DNA of 64,000 bases from the NCBI GenBank assembly GCA_902775475.1, contig CACYME010000002.1, forward strand, positions 62,001 through 126,000, read 5' to 3'. The stretch comes from an uncultured Prevotellaceae bacterium (GTDB lineage Bacteria; Bacteroidota; Bacteroidia; Bacteroidales; Bacteroidaceae). A program made the position numbers and the translations under genes. Position 1 is the stretch's first letter; every line of letters starts with the position of its first letter. This document shows, one piece after another, positions 51,897-60,362 of the stretch. The notes beneath the pieces are model-generated. The model was not told where the DNA came from, searched no databases, and worked only from the letters and a program-made list of their open reading frames with translations.

Positions 51897-51928
51897 TTTT
51901 GTTTTTTCCCCACTTATTAGTAACTTTG
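51897..51928 (+). promoter_or_regulatory. Promoter of tRNA-Arg
   Basis: TTTG at about 51898-51901 and TAACTTTG at 51921-51928 with a 19-20 base spacer. Confidence 0.65.
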
Positions 51929-51972
51929 CACCCGCAAAGGTCGCAATCATCCAGATTGCTTGCACCCTCGTT

Positions 51973-52044
51973 GCCCTGATAGTTAAATGGATATAACAAG
52001 GCTCTCCTAAAGCTTAGTTCCGAGTTCGATTCTCGGTCGGGGTA
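51973..52044 (+). tRNA. tRNA-Arg (anticodon CCU)
   Basis: 72 bases including the discriminator, with no encoded CCA. Acceptor stem GCCCTGA / TCGGGGT begins with a G-U pair. Anticodon arm AGGCT-CTCCTAA-AGCTT gives CCU, reading AGG. T arm CCGAG-TTCGATT-CTCGG. It lies beside an integrase-bearing region; tRNA-Arg genes are frequent integration sites. Confidence 0.9.
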
Positions 52045-52202
52045 CTAAGAGATTTTTGCAAGTTGTGTTATACCAGCGGGTTATATCAACAATCCCTTTA
52101 CTTGAGCGTTAATTTGGCGTTAATTTACCACGGCAAACAGTTGGCTTGCGGTCATTTGTTAATGAGTGCAAAAAGACATTTGGGACATTGAACGAATGTT
52201 TG

Positions 52203-52385
52203 TACCTTTGCCATCGCTCAAAAATCACAGTAGTCTGTGTCGTCGAGGAGGCGGTTATCTTCTCCATCATTAATAATTAAAACTGTGTGGAGCATTCTGT
52301 ACCATCAGTTTCTTTACATGTGATATTGAGGCGGCTGCCTTCCCGAAATACGGACTCCTCGACGAGACTGTGATTTTTGAGCAAC
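52203..52385 (+). ncRNA. Candidate structured ncRNA, about 170 bases (6S-like)
   Basis: A canonical promoter (TTTG, 20 bases, TACCTTTG at 52203-52210) fires into a sequence whose ends pair perfectly: 52216-52231 (GCTCAAAAATCACAGT) with 52367-52382. After a bulge, a second stem TCGTCGAGGAG pairs with CTCCTCGACGA (52355-52365). The interior is an open, weakly paired region of about 100 bases. A long closing stem with a large central bubble and this length recall 6S RNA, but I cannot confirm the family. No coding frame and no reverse transcriptase nearby. Confidence 0.55.
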
Positions 52386-52657
52386 GGGATGTGCAGCCGT
52401 CTAACTGTGTCAGGGCGTTCCGGCTCTTCCGGGCAAAGTAATGAAACTGAAGGTATAATGGAAATTTACGCTAGCAAAAGGTGTGGAGCCATCACAAAGA
52501 AATGTGATGCACAGATTTGTGGTTTTGTGCAATTTTTAGGCTTTTTTGAGGTAAAACGGTCATCAAAGTGTTAAATCAAGAGTTTGATGCTAAAAAATAT
52601 CGAGGTAGACCTTGTTCATGTTTACTTTTGCCGAAAATTTTTAAAACTACAAAAGTT

Positions 52658-52939
52658 ATGAAGAAAATAGAAGAACGTATTGAGGAACTGGAGACCATGG
52701 TCTACCAGTCGAAGAATGTGCTTACCTTCAACGAAGCAAGTAAGTTTATTGGCATTAGCAAGAGCTATCTCTACAAGCTCACGTCTGCCGGTCTCATCCC
52801 CCACTACAAGCCGTCTGGCAAGATGATCTACTTTGAGAAGTCGGCATTGGAAAGGTGGATGCGTCAGAACCCTGTCTCAACAGTGGCACTTGTTGATGAC
52901 ATGGCGAACAACTACCTAATGAGTAATCCTCTAAAATAG
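52658..52939 (+). CDS. Excisionase-like helix-turn-helix protein
   Basis: 93 residues from ATG 52658; a GTG start 90 bases earlier precedes the promoter box TACTTTTG (52623-52630) and is rejected. A short coiled N-terminus (KKIEERIEELETMVYQSK) is followed by a MerR/Xis-type winged helix: LTFNEASKFIGISKSYLYKLTSAGLIPHYKPSGKMIYFEKSALERWM. Proteins of this type sit next to integrases in Bacteroidota elements and steer recombination direction or regulate the element. The integrase gene starts 6 bases downstream. Confidence 0.85.
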   Translation: MKKIEERIEELETMVYQSKNVLTFNEASKFIGISKSYLYKLTSAGLIPHYKPSGKMIYFEKSALERWMRQNPVSTVALVDDMANNYLMSNPLK

Positions 52940-52945
52940 TAAAAG

Positions 52946-54124
52946 ATGAAAGGGACAAGAGGAAAAAACAAGAACCTGATAGAAGCTGGCAATCCCAAGC
53001 TCTTGATCCGCCCGGTGAAAGGTGGGACAGAATATTGTCTCTATCTTGAGTATCACTATGGCTACAATCATGAAAATGGCTCTTCCATCAGGAAAAAGGA
53101 GAACCTGTCGCTGCGCATCATAGCTTCTCCTAAAAAAGCAATTGATCGTCAGCGCAACAAGGAAACCATAGACCTGGCGAAACGCATCCGCTATGAACGT
53201 TCCCAAGAGTTCCTGGAGCGAAAGGAAGGTTATCGTCTACGGAAAGACATGTCAGTCAATTTCCTTACCTACTTTGAGGCCTACATCAAGTTATACCAGA
53301 AGAAGGACGTTCGTGTGATAGAGATGGCTTTGCGCGATTTCAAAAAATTTCTCACCGAGCAATACCCTTACTTCGTCCAGCGCATTGAACCGCCTCAGAT
53401 GACCAGGCCGATGATGGAAGCCTTTGCAAAATACCTTTCGGAGCATCATCGTGGTACTGGCGTGGCTTCCGTATATAGAAGGTTCAAGAAAGTGGTGAAT
53501 AGAGGCGTTTCAGATGGGTTGTTCAAGGAAAGTCCTTGTAAAGGCATCATTGTGGACAGCAAGGAGGATATGTTGGTCAAAGACATCCTTAGTGCTGAGG
53601 AATTGAAAACGCTCTTCGACACACACTACGACCGTGAGAACCCTGTCGTCCGTCGCGCTTTTGCCATGACATGCTTCTCTGGTATTCGTTTCTGTGACCT
53701 GAAGGTACTGACGTATGGGGATGTGGACTATGAGAATCGCGTAATTTCCTTCCGTCAACGCAAGACCGACGGGCACAGCAAGAAGAGTGGTGTGGTGATT
53801 CCTATCAATGACATGTTGCTTGTAATAATCGGGCCAAAACCAGACGATGCGACAGATGACACCTTGATCTTCCCTTTGCCCTCGATGGAGTCCTGTCTTC
53901 ATTCCCTTCGTTATTGGGTGGAACAGGCTGGAATCAAGAAGCACATCACCTGGCACTGCGGTCGCCACACCTTCGGCACCCAGTTGCTGGCCAACGGAGC
54001 CAACATCAAAGTCGTAGCTGATCTTCTCGGTCATTCATCACTGAAATATGTTAACACCTATGTTCGCGCTGTAGACGAGCAAAAGAAGAAAGCACTGGAT
54101 AGTCTTCCTAAGATTGAACTGTGA
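52946..54124 (+). CDS. Tyrosine recombinase / integrase
   Basis: 392 residues. An arm-binding N-terminus and SAM-like core-binding domain (about 100-200) are followed by the catalytic domain. All catalytic residues are present: Arg248 in FSGIRFCDL, a Lys in RKTDGHSKK (about 273), His337-x2-Arg340 in HCGRHTF, His363 in LGHSS and Tyr372 in YVNTYVR. The fold is that of Bacteroidetes transposon/phage integrases. It should integrate and excise the element. The stop shares one base with the next start (TGATG). Confidence 0.95.
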   Translation: MKGTRGKNKNLIEAGNPKLLIRPVKGGTEYCLYLEYHYGYNHENGSSIRKKENLSLRIIASPKKAIDRQRNKETIDLAKRIRYERSQEFLERKEGYRLRKDMSVNFLTYFEAYIKLYQKKDVRVIEMALRDFKKFLTEQYPYFVQRIEPPQMTRPMMEAFAKYLSEHHRGTGVASVYRRFKKVVNRGVSDGLFKESPCKGIIVDSKEDMLVKDILSAEELKTLFDTHYDRENPVVRRAFAMTCFSGIRFCDLKVLTYGDVDYENRVISFRQRKTDGHSKKSGVVIPINDMLLVIIGPKPDDATDDTLIFPLPSMESCLHSLRYWVEQAGIKKHITWHCGRHTFGTQLLANGANIKVVADLLGHSSLKYVNTYVRAVDEQKKKALDSLPKIEL

Positions 54125-54414
54125 TGGAACAAGAGCAGAGAAGCTACGTAGTCGCCATCGACTACAACGAGCAGTACCGCACCAACGACCGGTGTACGGC
54201 CAAGGCATTCTACAACCTTGTAGATGAGTGGTTCGACCATGAGGTGGACGAGCTGAAAAAGCAGCTTATTGAGGTTGAAGCCAATGGCTGGGACTCAAAG
54301 GTACTATTCGAGGACGTCATCCATTGCCCAAAGGGGCAAAGCCTGACAACTGAGGAGGACTCCGAAGAAGAGGTGGAAAAGGAGCCGCTGGTGCGACGAA
54401 CCTTCCATAGATGA
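54124..54414 (+). CDS. Small acidic hypothetical protein of the element
   Basis: 96 residues from ATG 54124, coupled to the integrase stop. Begins YVVAIDYNEQYRTNDRCTAK and ends in an acidic tail (EEDSEEEVEKEP). No family recognised. The tight coupling suggests a role linked to recombination or replication. Confidence 0.7.
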   Translation: MEQEQRSYVVAIDYNEQYRTNDRCTAKAFYNLVDEWFDHEVDELKKQLIEVEANGWDSKVLFEDVIHCPKGQSLTTEEDSEEEVEKEPLVRRTFHR

Positions 54415-54466
54415 TGAAGTCCCGGGCCTTTCGGCTCAGGACTCCACAAAAGTGCATCAGGAAGAT

Positions 54467-54503
54467 GCTAACTTTGATACTCTTGGTCGGGTGCAAAGTT
54501 AGG
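54467..54503. promoter_or_regulatory. Inverted repeat carrying TAACTTTG on both strands
   Basis: CTAACTTTG at 54468-54476 and its complement CAAAGTTAG at 54494-54502. Each arm contains an exact -7 box facing inward, upstream of the primase-helicase gene (ATG 54557). It may be a promoter, an operator or both. Confidence 0.5.
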
Positions 54504-54556
54504 CATTTTTCCTGAATTACACAAGTATAAATATATAATTCAAAGGAAAAAAGTCT

Positions 54557-57301
54557 ATGATTGATATTAAAAAGTTGTATGAGGCCACTCATCAGGGCCT
54601 CGACATCATCAAATGGATGTACCCACAGGCCGAGGCGGGCAAGAAGTTCCGCATCCGCACTTCCGGCGACAGCGACCCGTCGGCCATGCTGTACAAGCAG
54701 AAAAGCAGCAAGTACGGAGAAGTGTGGGGCATCACCGACTTCGGCGATGACGGTTGGAACAGCCCCATCGACCTCTACATGAGATACACCAACCGTAGCC
54801 AGGCACAGATCCATGAGGCACTCCAGGAACTGGCCGAGCAGTTCAATGTCGCCGAGACCCTCAACCCGCAAAGGAACCTTCCCAGGATAGAGAGGCGCAA
54901 GGCTCTTTCCGACGAGAAGAACGGCACCCGCCGATGGGAGTGCAAGCCGCAGGCATCAGCCGGTGACCTGGCCGTCATGGGACGCACCGTCACCCAGCAG
55001 CACCTTGACGCGCTCGGCTGGAAGTCTGTCAGCTGGATCAGCCAGACGAAGGACGGGCAGACGACGGTGAAGTACGCTACGGAGAACTATCCCATCTTCA
55101 TCCGCGAGTGCATCATCAAGGAGGCCGAGGGCGACAAGCCCGCTGAGGTGTTCTATAAGATCTACGAGCCGCTGAATCTCGACAAGGGATTCCGCTTCCA
55201 GACCTATCCCGTCGGAGCCAAGCCAAAGGACTACATCAACGGTCTCCATGAGCTGCGACAGGCTTCCAAGGCGTGCAACGACAAACTGCCCGCTGCCGTC
55301 ATCTGCAGCGGCGAGCGCGATGCCCTGTGCTGCCTCTCCCTCGGTTTCCAGCCCATCTGGTTCAACTCCGAGACCTACCATGTGGAGGAGTCCGACGTCA
55401 GGGAGATTATGAACTACTCCAAGGTGCTCTATAACGTGCCCGACATCGACGAGACCGGCATCAGGAAAGGCAAGGAGCTGACCCTGCGGTTCATCGACAT
55501 CAAGACCATCTGGCTGCCCTCCTCACTGCGCAACTACCATGACCATCGCGGCAAGCCCCGTAAGGACTTGCGCGACTGGGCCGACCTGCATCCCGACCCA
55601 GAGGAGTTCCGCAGGCTGATGCAGCGTGCCAAGTGCGCCCGCTTTTGGGTGAACAAAGGCGACGGCGGGCTGGCCATAGACTCGGTATGCCTGCACTATT
55701 TCCTCATGCTCAACGGCTTTTATTCGTATGACGATGAATACAATCCCACCGAGCTGCAGCTTGTCAAGATAGACGGGTACGAGGTAAAGAAGGTAACACC
55801 GAAGGACATCAGGCAGTTTCTCCGCTCCTGGGTGGAGACAACCGTTGGGGACATGGATGTGCTCAACCTAGTGCTCAACAGCACCAAGCTGACCGCGCCC
55901 TATCTGGAGGGGCTTCCCGGGAAAAGGCTCGACTTCACCGACAGCACGCCCACGTCACAGACGTTCTTCTTCTCAAATGTCTGTGTCACCGTGACGGGCA
56001 GCGGAATGACCGTTGTAAGGAGGGAAGACCACAAGTCGGACTCCTGTGTGTGGTCTTACAGCGTGATAAAGCACAACTTTCACAAGACCGACGACTTCTT
56101 CACCGTGGAGCGTGTCATGGGAAAGGACGGCAAGCCTGAATTCAGGCTCATTATAAATAAGGTGGGAAGCGACCTGATGGGCTACTTCATCAACTCCAGC
56201 CGCCTGCACTGGCGCAAGGAGATGGAGAGCCGCTTCGCCACGGAGGCGGAGCGTAAGGCATACGCCGCCGCCCACAAGTTTGACCTCTGGGGCGAGGGAC
56301 TTACCCAAGAGGAGCAGGAAGAGCAGGTGCTGTGCTTTCTCAACAAATTGTTTGCGATAGGATACATGCTGCACAACTATAAGAACCCGTCCAAGCCCTG
56401 GGCAGTGTATGTCATGGACTACCTCGTTGGCAGCGAAGGCCAGAGGAACGGCGGCAGCGGGAAGAGCATCTTCTGCAAGGCCATGCAGAAAATGACTCCT
56501 ACCGTCTGCCTGTCAGGTAAGGAACCCAAGGACTTCGAGAACAGCCATATCTTCGAGCCGGTGAAAGGCAACATCAGGCTGGTCATCGTCAGCGACTGCG
56601 CGAAGACGCTCGACATTGAGCGCTTCTATGACAGGATTACCGAGGACTTCATGGTCAACCCGAAGAACAAGACCATCTACACGCTGCCCTTCGAGGTGTC
56701 GCCCAAGATGGCCTTCACCACCAACTACGTTCCCGCTGTGCTCGACCCGTCAAGCGAGCGCCGCCTGCTCTATGTGGTGCTCAGCGATTACTACCACGTG
56801 CGCACTGATGAGAACGACTACCTGGAGTCGCGTGCCGTAAGCAACGACTTCGGCAAGAACATCCTGCCTCCGAACAGTACGGAGGAGGAGTGGAACGCCG
56901 ACCTGAACTTCATGCTGCAATGCGAGAAGTTCTACCTTAGCGTGTGCCAGGAAAGCATAAAGGTGCAGCCTCCCATGAAGAACATCCTCATCAGGAAGAA
57001 CATGTCGGTGATGGGCGACAACTTCATGGAATGGGCCACGGAGTACTTCAGCCAGGACTCCGGACATCTGGACTGCTACCTGGTAAAGGATGAAGTCTAT
57101 GAGGACTGCCGGACAAAAACGAACATGAAGCTGCTGACGGCGATTGCCTTCTGGAAGAAGTTGAAGGCGTTTGTCAGCATCACGCCTTGGATAGCCGAGC
57201 TGAATCCTATTGACCTGTGCAACGACGGGAACCGCATCAAGGAGAAGGATGGTGAGCGCAGATACCTCATCTACCTTCGTACAGTCGATGCCCCGTTCTG
57301 A
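54557..57301 (+). CDS. TOPRIM primase / SF3-type helicase of the mobile element
   Basis: 914 residues. The N-terminus resembles the primase zinc-domain region without its cysteines (SDPSAMLYKQKSS...VWGITDFGDDG). A TOPRIM centre follows (ICSGERDALCCLSLGF at about 250, NVPDIDETG at about 295). The C-terminal half is an SF3/D5-like ATPase: Walker A NGGSGKS at about 630-636, Walker B VIVSDCAK, motif C AFTTNYVP, then an arginine in SSERRLL. Together these would prime and unwind DNA for autonomous replication. An array of GTGAGAC repeats starts 140 bases downstream and may be its target. Confidence 0.85.
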   Translation: MIDIKKLYEATHQGLDIIKWMYPQAEAGKKFRIRTSGDSDPSAMLYKQKSSKYGEVWGITDFGDDGWNSPIDLYMRYTNRSQAQIHEALQELAEQFNVAETLNPQRNLPRIERRKALSDEKNGTRRWECKPQASAGDLAVMGRTVTQQHLDALGWKSVSWISQTKDGQTTVKYATENYPIFIRECIIKEAEGDKPAEVFYKIYEPLNLDKGFRFQTYPVGAKPKDYINGLHELRQASKACNDKLPAAVICSGERDALCCLSLGFQPIWFNSETYHVEESDVREIMNYSKVLYNVPDIDETGIRKGKELTLRFIDIKTIWLPSSLRNYHDHRGKPRKDLRDWADLHPDPEEFRRLMQRAKCARFWVNKGDGGLAIDSVCLHYFLMLNGFYSYDDEYNPTELQLVKIDGYEVKKVTPKDIRQFLRSWVETTVGDMDVLNLVLNSTKLTAPYLEGLPGKRLDFTDSTPTSQTFFFSNVCVTVTGSGMTVVRREDHKSDSCVWSYSVIKHNFHKTDDFFTVERVMGKDGKPEFRLIINKVGSDLMGYFINSSRLHWRKEMESRFATEAERKAYAAAHKFDLWGEGLTQEEQEEQVLCFLNKLFAIGYMLHNYKNPSKPWAVYVMDYLVGSEGQRNGGSGKSIFCKAMQKMTPTVCLSGKEPKDFENSHIFEPVKGNIRLVIVSDCAKTLDIERFYDRITEDFMVNPKNKTIYTLPFEVSPKMAFTTNYVPAVLDPSSERRLLYVVLSDYYHVRTDENDYLESRAVSNDFGKNILPPNSTEEEWNADLNFMLQCEKFYLSVCQESIKVQPPMKNILIRKNMSVMGDNFMEWATEYFSQDSGHLDCYLVKDEVYEDCRTKTNMKLLTAIAFWKKLKAFVSITPWIAELNPIDLCNDGNRIKEKDGERRYLIYLRTVDAPF

Positions 57302-57443
57302 CGAGCAGGCCCATCTTTATCCTTGGAAACGTGCAGGAAGTCTGCTGGCCCACAGAAGGGCTGGCAGACTTCTTGCGTGTGGAGACATTCGCATTTTCCA
57401 CTTGCCTTATTCTTTCAAATATATGACCATCTGTTTTTCTCCT

Positions 57444-57752
57444 AAAAAAGTGAGACAAGTGAGACAAGGTTTCAAAACCCTAGTAAATACAAGGCTTTTA
57501 GCCGTCTCACTTCCTGTCTCACTTTCGTCTCACTTTTGGAAAGTGCGACAGCAGCTTGTATGAATCAAAAGGATGTGCTTCAATACGCCTCCATGCGCAT
57601 ATTGACTCCACTCGTAGCACGTTTGGCCGTGTGATGAAAAGTGAGACAGGAAGTGAGACGAAATTGAGACGAAAAGTGAGACAAGTGATTGCGTTGATAA
57701 TCAGAGTGTTGTGCCAAGATTATTCTCCGTCTCACTTGTCTCACTTTTTTCG
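57444..57752. repeat. GTGAGAC iteron-like repeat array, candidate origin
   Basis: Heptamer GTGAGAC: two direct copies (57444-57469), three inverted (57502-57539), three direct plus one variant (57637-57688) and two inverted (57728-57752). The groups nest: the first complements the last, the second complements the third, so the region can form large stems. It lies just after the primase-helicase gene. Confidence 0.8.
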
Positions 57753-57856
57753 CCTATTACAAACGGGTCAGAGTTTTTCCGAGGGAAGCTATCTTTTCTT
57801 GATCCGTCACATCAATTGCATAATAATAAAAAGAATTCAACTTTCTGAAGTAAACA

Positions 57857-58045
57857 AATTGAACGCAGAGATAATGAGAACGCTGGTTATTAGTGAGTTC
57901 GCAGAGGAATGGCAAGCCATATTGCAGAGATTGCAGAGCTATCCGCCAGACTCTGTGAGCTCAGCAGGTGGCCACGGCCACCTTCTGTGGTCTCTCACCA
58001 TTCGTGTAAATCTTTGAAACTCTGCGCCTCTGCGTTCAATAAAGA
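57857..58045. repeat. GAACGCAGAG inverted pair downstream of the PL4 gene
   Basis: TTGAACGCAGAG near 57858 and CTCTGCGTTCAA near 58028-58042, with further CTCTGC words between and an internal palindrome GGTGGCC-ac-GGCCACC at about 57968-57983. No gene in 57302-58061 is credible; the rest of this gap is the iteron array. Confidence 0.65.
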
Positions 58046-58061
58046 ACCACCAAAGCTTAAA

Positions 58062-60362
58062 TTATTTTACCATTACTTTCTTTCCGTTCTTAACATAGAT
58101 GCCCTTAGTGGGAGCGGCCACGCGCACGCCCTGCAGGGTGTACCAGACATTGTCCTCTTTCGCTGTGCTCACCTCGGCTGTACTGATGTCTGTCGTCTCG
58201 CTGCCATCGTCGAACACCATGCTGATGCGGGTATTAGCAGTGGTCTGATCAGCTGTCAGTTCTAGATAGGCCTTACCGGCGGCACTTGTAAGTGAACCAT
58301 TTGCGCTTACAGGATAGAATCCTGCCTCGTTATTCAGCACGCCAAAGACGTAGTACTTGGTGGCGGTGGTAGAGGTGAGCGATGTGGCGGCGGTGGCTGA
58401 ACCCTTCAGCAGGTTGGTGGTGATGGTCTCGGCATCGCCATCGAGGACAGGCACTTCGACGCTGACCACGTCATCGGCTGTCAGGTAGAGCGGCGTGTTG
58501 GCGGGCACCTTTTTCACCTGCTTGAACGTCACGCTGCCAGCATTGGCATCGGTAGCCACGTAGGCCTTGATGTCGTCAACGTTGGTGAAGTCCAGCGCAT
58601 TCTCGCTGACGAGGGTGGCGCCGCCGATGTTCTGCTCGGCCTTGGAGATGGTAATGTCCTCAATTGTTGTGTTTTTATCTTGATTGTCCAATATCAATGC
58701 TCCAGCAGTTTTTACGGTATAGGTCGTCCCACTTGTTATAGCACCATTGTCATCAACGTTATTAAGGATTGATGTTCCACTAATGTTGATTGCAGTCGTA
58801 GTGAAATTGATAGTGACTTTCTCGCCAACTTTCAAATCCTTTACATAAAAGAGTTTATGGGCCCACAGTATTTTCAAGCCGTAATTTTTTGTAAACTTAA
58901 CATCTGTCGTCTTAACCCCAGAAGCGAACTCAAAGCGATTTCCAAATGTTTCTCCTCCTGCAGAAGTCAAAGGACTAGTTGCTGATATATCAGCTGTCTC
59001 TTCGCCCAATCCTTTGAAGTTGTATTCATTGCTATACCCTGCAACACCAACGGTAACAGGAACTGACGATACAGGTTCTTCGATGACCACCTTTTCAATG
59101 TAGACTTCGCCAGTGGTGACAAAGTCGAGGTTGCCATCGGCTTCGACGGTGTAGGTCTTGCCACTTACCACGGCGTCGCCACTGACAAACTTCAATGTCT
59201 CAACATTGTTGCTCAGCGTCAGGGTGACGCGATTGCCTTTCACCAGATTCAGAATGGAGAAATTGCGGTTGTCCCATTGCGAATACAGTCCTTTATAAGT
59301 AGTACCTGCCTTCCTGAAATAAAACCCACCAGTACCCGTCCGCTCTTTTGGACCAATGGCAAACCTGTTATTAAAGTCGTTGTCGGCTACAGCCAACAGA
59401 TAGAGGGTTGTTCCTGCTGCGTAGTGGTCAGCGTTCTGATTGATAGGACTACCTTCAAACGCTGTAAAGTCGTACGTTTCAGTGGCTTCATCCATCTCCA
59501 GTTTGATGCAGTCCCACATGATGCCGGCAATGCCGCTGGTGGCGTAGTTGTGGTCGCTCAGTTCCAAGGCGATGGTATTCTCGCCGGCCTTCAGCACACC
59601 AGCGGGCAGGTCGAGCGTGTGCTGCTGGTAGCGGCCGCTCAGTACGGCACTGCGATATACGGAGCCGTCGCTCTGATAGGTCCACGTGTTATTGGCCATC
59701 TCCGCACCGTTCACGTTGACGTTGATGCGTGTCACGTTTGCCGCGCCGGCAGCCGCTGCCGTGAGGCGGAACGGATGGTTGGGGTCGTCGACGTTGAACT
59801 TGATATTCCAGGTGCCAACCTTCGTCTGGGCATAGTACCAGTCGGTAGCCTCGTTGCTGCTGCCTGTGGTGAAGGTCAGGTTAGCGGGCGACTCCTGGTA
59901 AAGGCTATAGCTGCGGTCGGCATCGCTCAGTTTGTAGCCATCGCTCAGGCGGTTGCTCTCGCCGATGCGGAACACTTCTGTTCCGAAACGCTCAGGTCTC
60001 CACACGACATTGCCCAAGTCGGTGTTCGCTCCACTGACGACCACCACTTCACGGGTCAACTGGCTGGTGTTGCCGCCGCTCAGAGCGTAGGCCGTCAAGG
60101 TGTAGGTGCCTGGTCGCACGTTGCGGATGGTGAACGTGCCGTCGCTCTCCGTCTCTGCCCAGTAGATGTAGCCGTCACCCTCGTCGTAAGGCTCGGCCGT
60201 CTGCGACAACACTACGCGTACGGGCGAGGCCGCATAGTCGTTATCCACCGTCAGGCATCCGCTGACGGTGGTGCGCTCCGTGGGGTACAGTTCATGGCTG
60301 AACCACGTGAAGGGCCACTGATTTTCCAGCTCCGTAGCCTTTGCGGCGGCATTGGCAATCAC
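58062..60362 (-). CDS. Rhamnogalacturonan lyase (PL4), C-terminal part after in-frame TAG
   Basis: 766 codons in the same frame as the gene at 60363-61244, beginning with the GTG directly after its TAG. Order: end of the PL4 catalytic domain (NAAAKATELENQWPF), the FN3-like domain (TVSGCLTVDNDY...TFTIRNVRPGTYTLTAYA), the CBM-like jelly-roll (GTEVFRIGESNRLSDGY...GIMWDCIKLEMDE), and one copy of the module shared with the two upstream genes. A conserved linker domain (ISKAEQNIGGATLV...) and a sorting-type tail (LQGVRVAAPTKGIYVKNGKK) complete it. Alone it would lack a signal peptide and catalytic residues. The long intact frame suggests a recent mutation, a sequence error or read-through. Confidence 0.85.
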   Translation of the reverse strand: MIANAAAKATELENQWPFTWFSHELYPTERTTVSGCLTVDNDYAASPVRVVLSQTAEPYDEGDGYIYWAETESDGTFTIRNVRPGTYTLTAYALSGGNTSQLTREVVVVSGANTDLGNVVWRPERFGTEVFRIGESNRLSDGYKLSDADRSYSLYQESPANLTFTTGSSNEATDWYYAQTKVGTWNIKFNVDDPNHPFRLTAAAAGAANVTRINVNVNGAEMANNTWTYQSDGSVYRSAVLSGRYQQHTLDLPAGVLKAGENTIALELSDHNYATSGIAGIMWDCIKLEMDEATETYDFTAFEGSPINQNADHYAAGTTLYLLAVADNDFNNRFAIGPKERTGTGGFYFRKAGTTYKGLYSQWDNRNFSILNLVKGNRVTLTLSNNVETLKFVSGDAVVSGKTYTVEADGNLDFVTTGEVYIEKVVIEEPVSSVPVTVGVAGYSNEYNFKGLGEETADISATSPLTSAGGETFGNRFEFASGVKTTDVKFTKNYGLKILWAHKLFYVKDLKVGEKVTINFTTTAINISGTSILNNVDDNGAITSGTTYTVKTAGALILDNQDKNTTIEDITISKAEQNIGGATLVSENALDFTNVDDIKAYVATDANAGSVTFKQVKKVPANTPLYLTADDVVSVEVPVLDGDAETITTNLLKGSATAATSLTSTTATKYYVFGVLNNEAGFYPVSANGSLTSAAGKAYLELTADQTTANTRISMVFDDGSETTDISTAEVSTAKEDNVWYTLQGVRVAAPTKGIYVKNGKKVMVK

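Larger units (their letters stand above)
52045..57760 (+). mobile_element. Small integrative element next to tRNA-Arg (boundaries approximate)
   Basis: A tyrosine recombinase, excisionase-like HTH protein, primase-helicase and iteron-like repeat array are packed between tRNA-Arg(CCU) and the pectin locus. Codon use and GC in the first genes are lower than in the flanks. There is no conjugation, capsid or cargo gene, which suggests a satellite or plasmid-like element needing a helper. No duplicate of the tRNA 3' end was found near 57300-58060, so the right attachment site is undefined. The left end could equally lie after the candidate ncRNA at about 52390. Confidence 0.6.

Noticed and set aside
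52203-52385. Inverted-repeat RNA considered as a retron msr-msd
   Set aside because: No reverse transcriptase gene in the window.
57556-58017. 153-codon open frame after the primase-helicase
   Set aside because: Crosses the iteron array and GAACGCAGAG repeats; no domain and no start context.
57302-58061. Right attachment site duplicating the tRNA-Arg 3' end
   Set aside because: Searched by eye for TCTCGGTCGGGG-like words; none found, so no attR is annotated.
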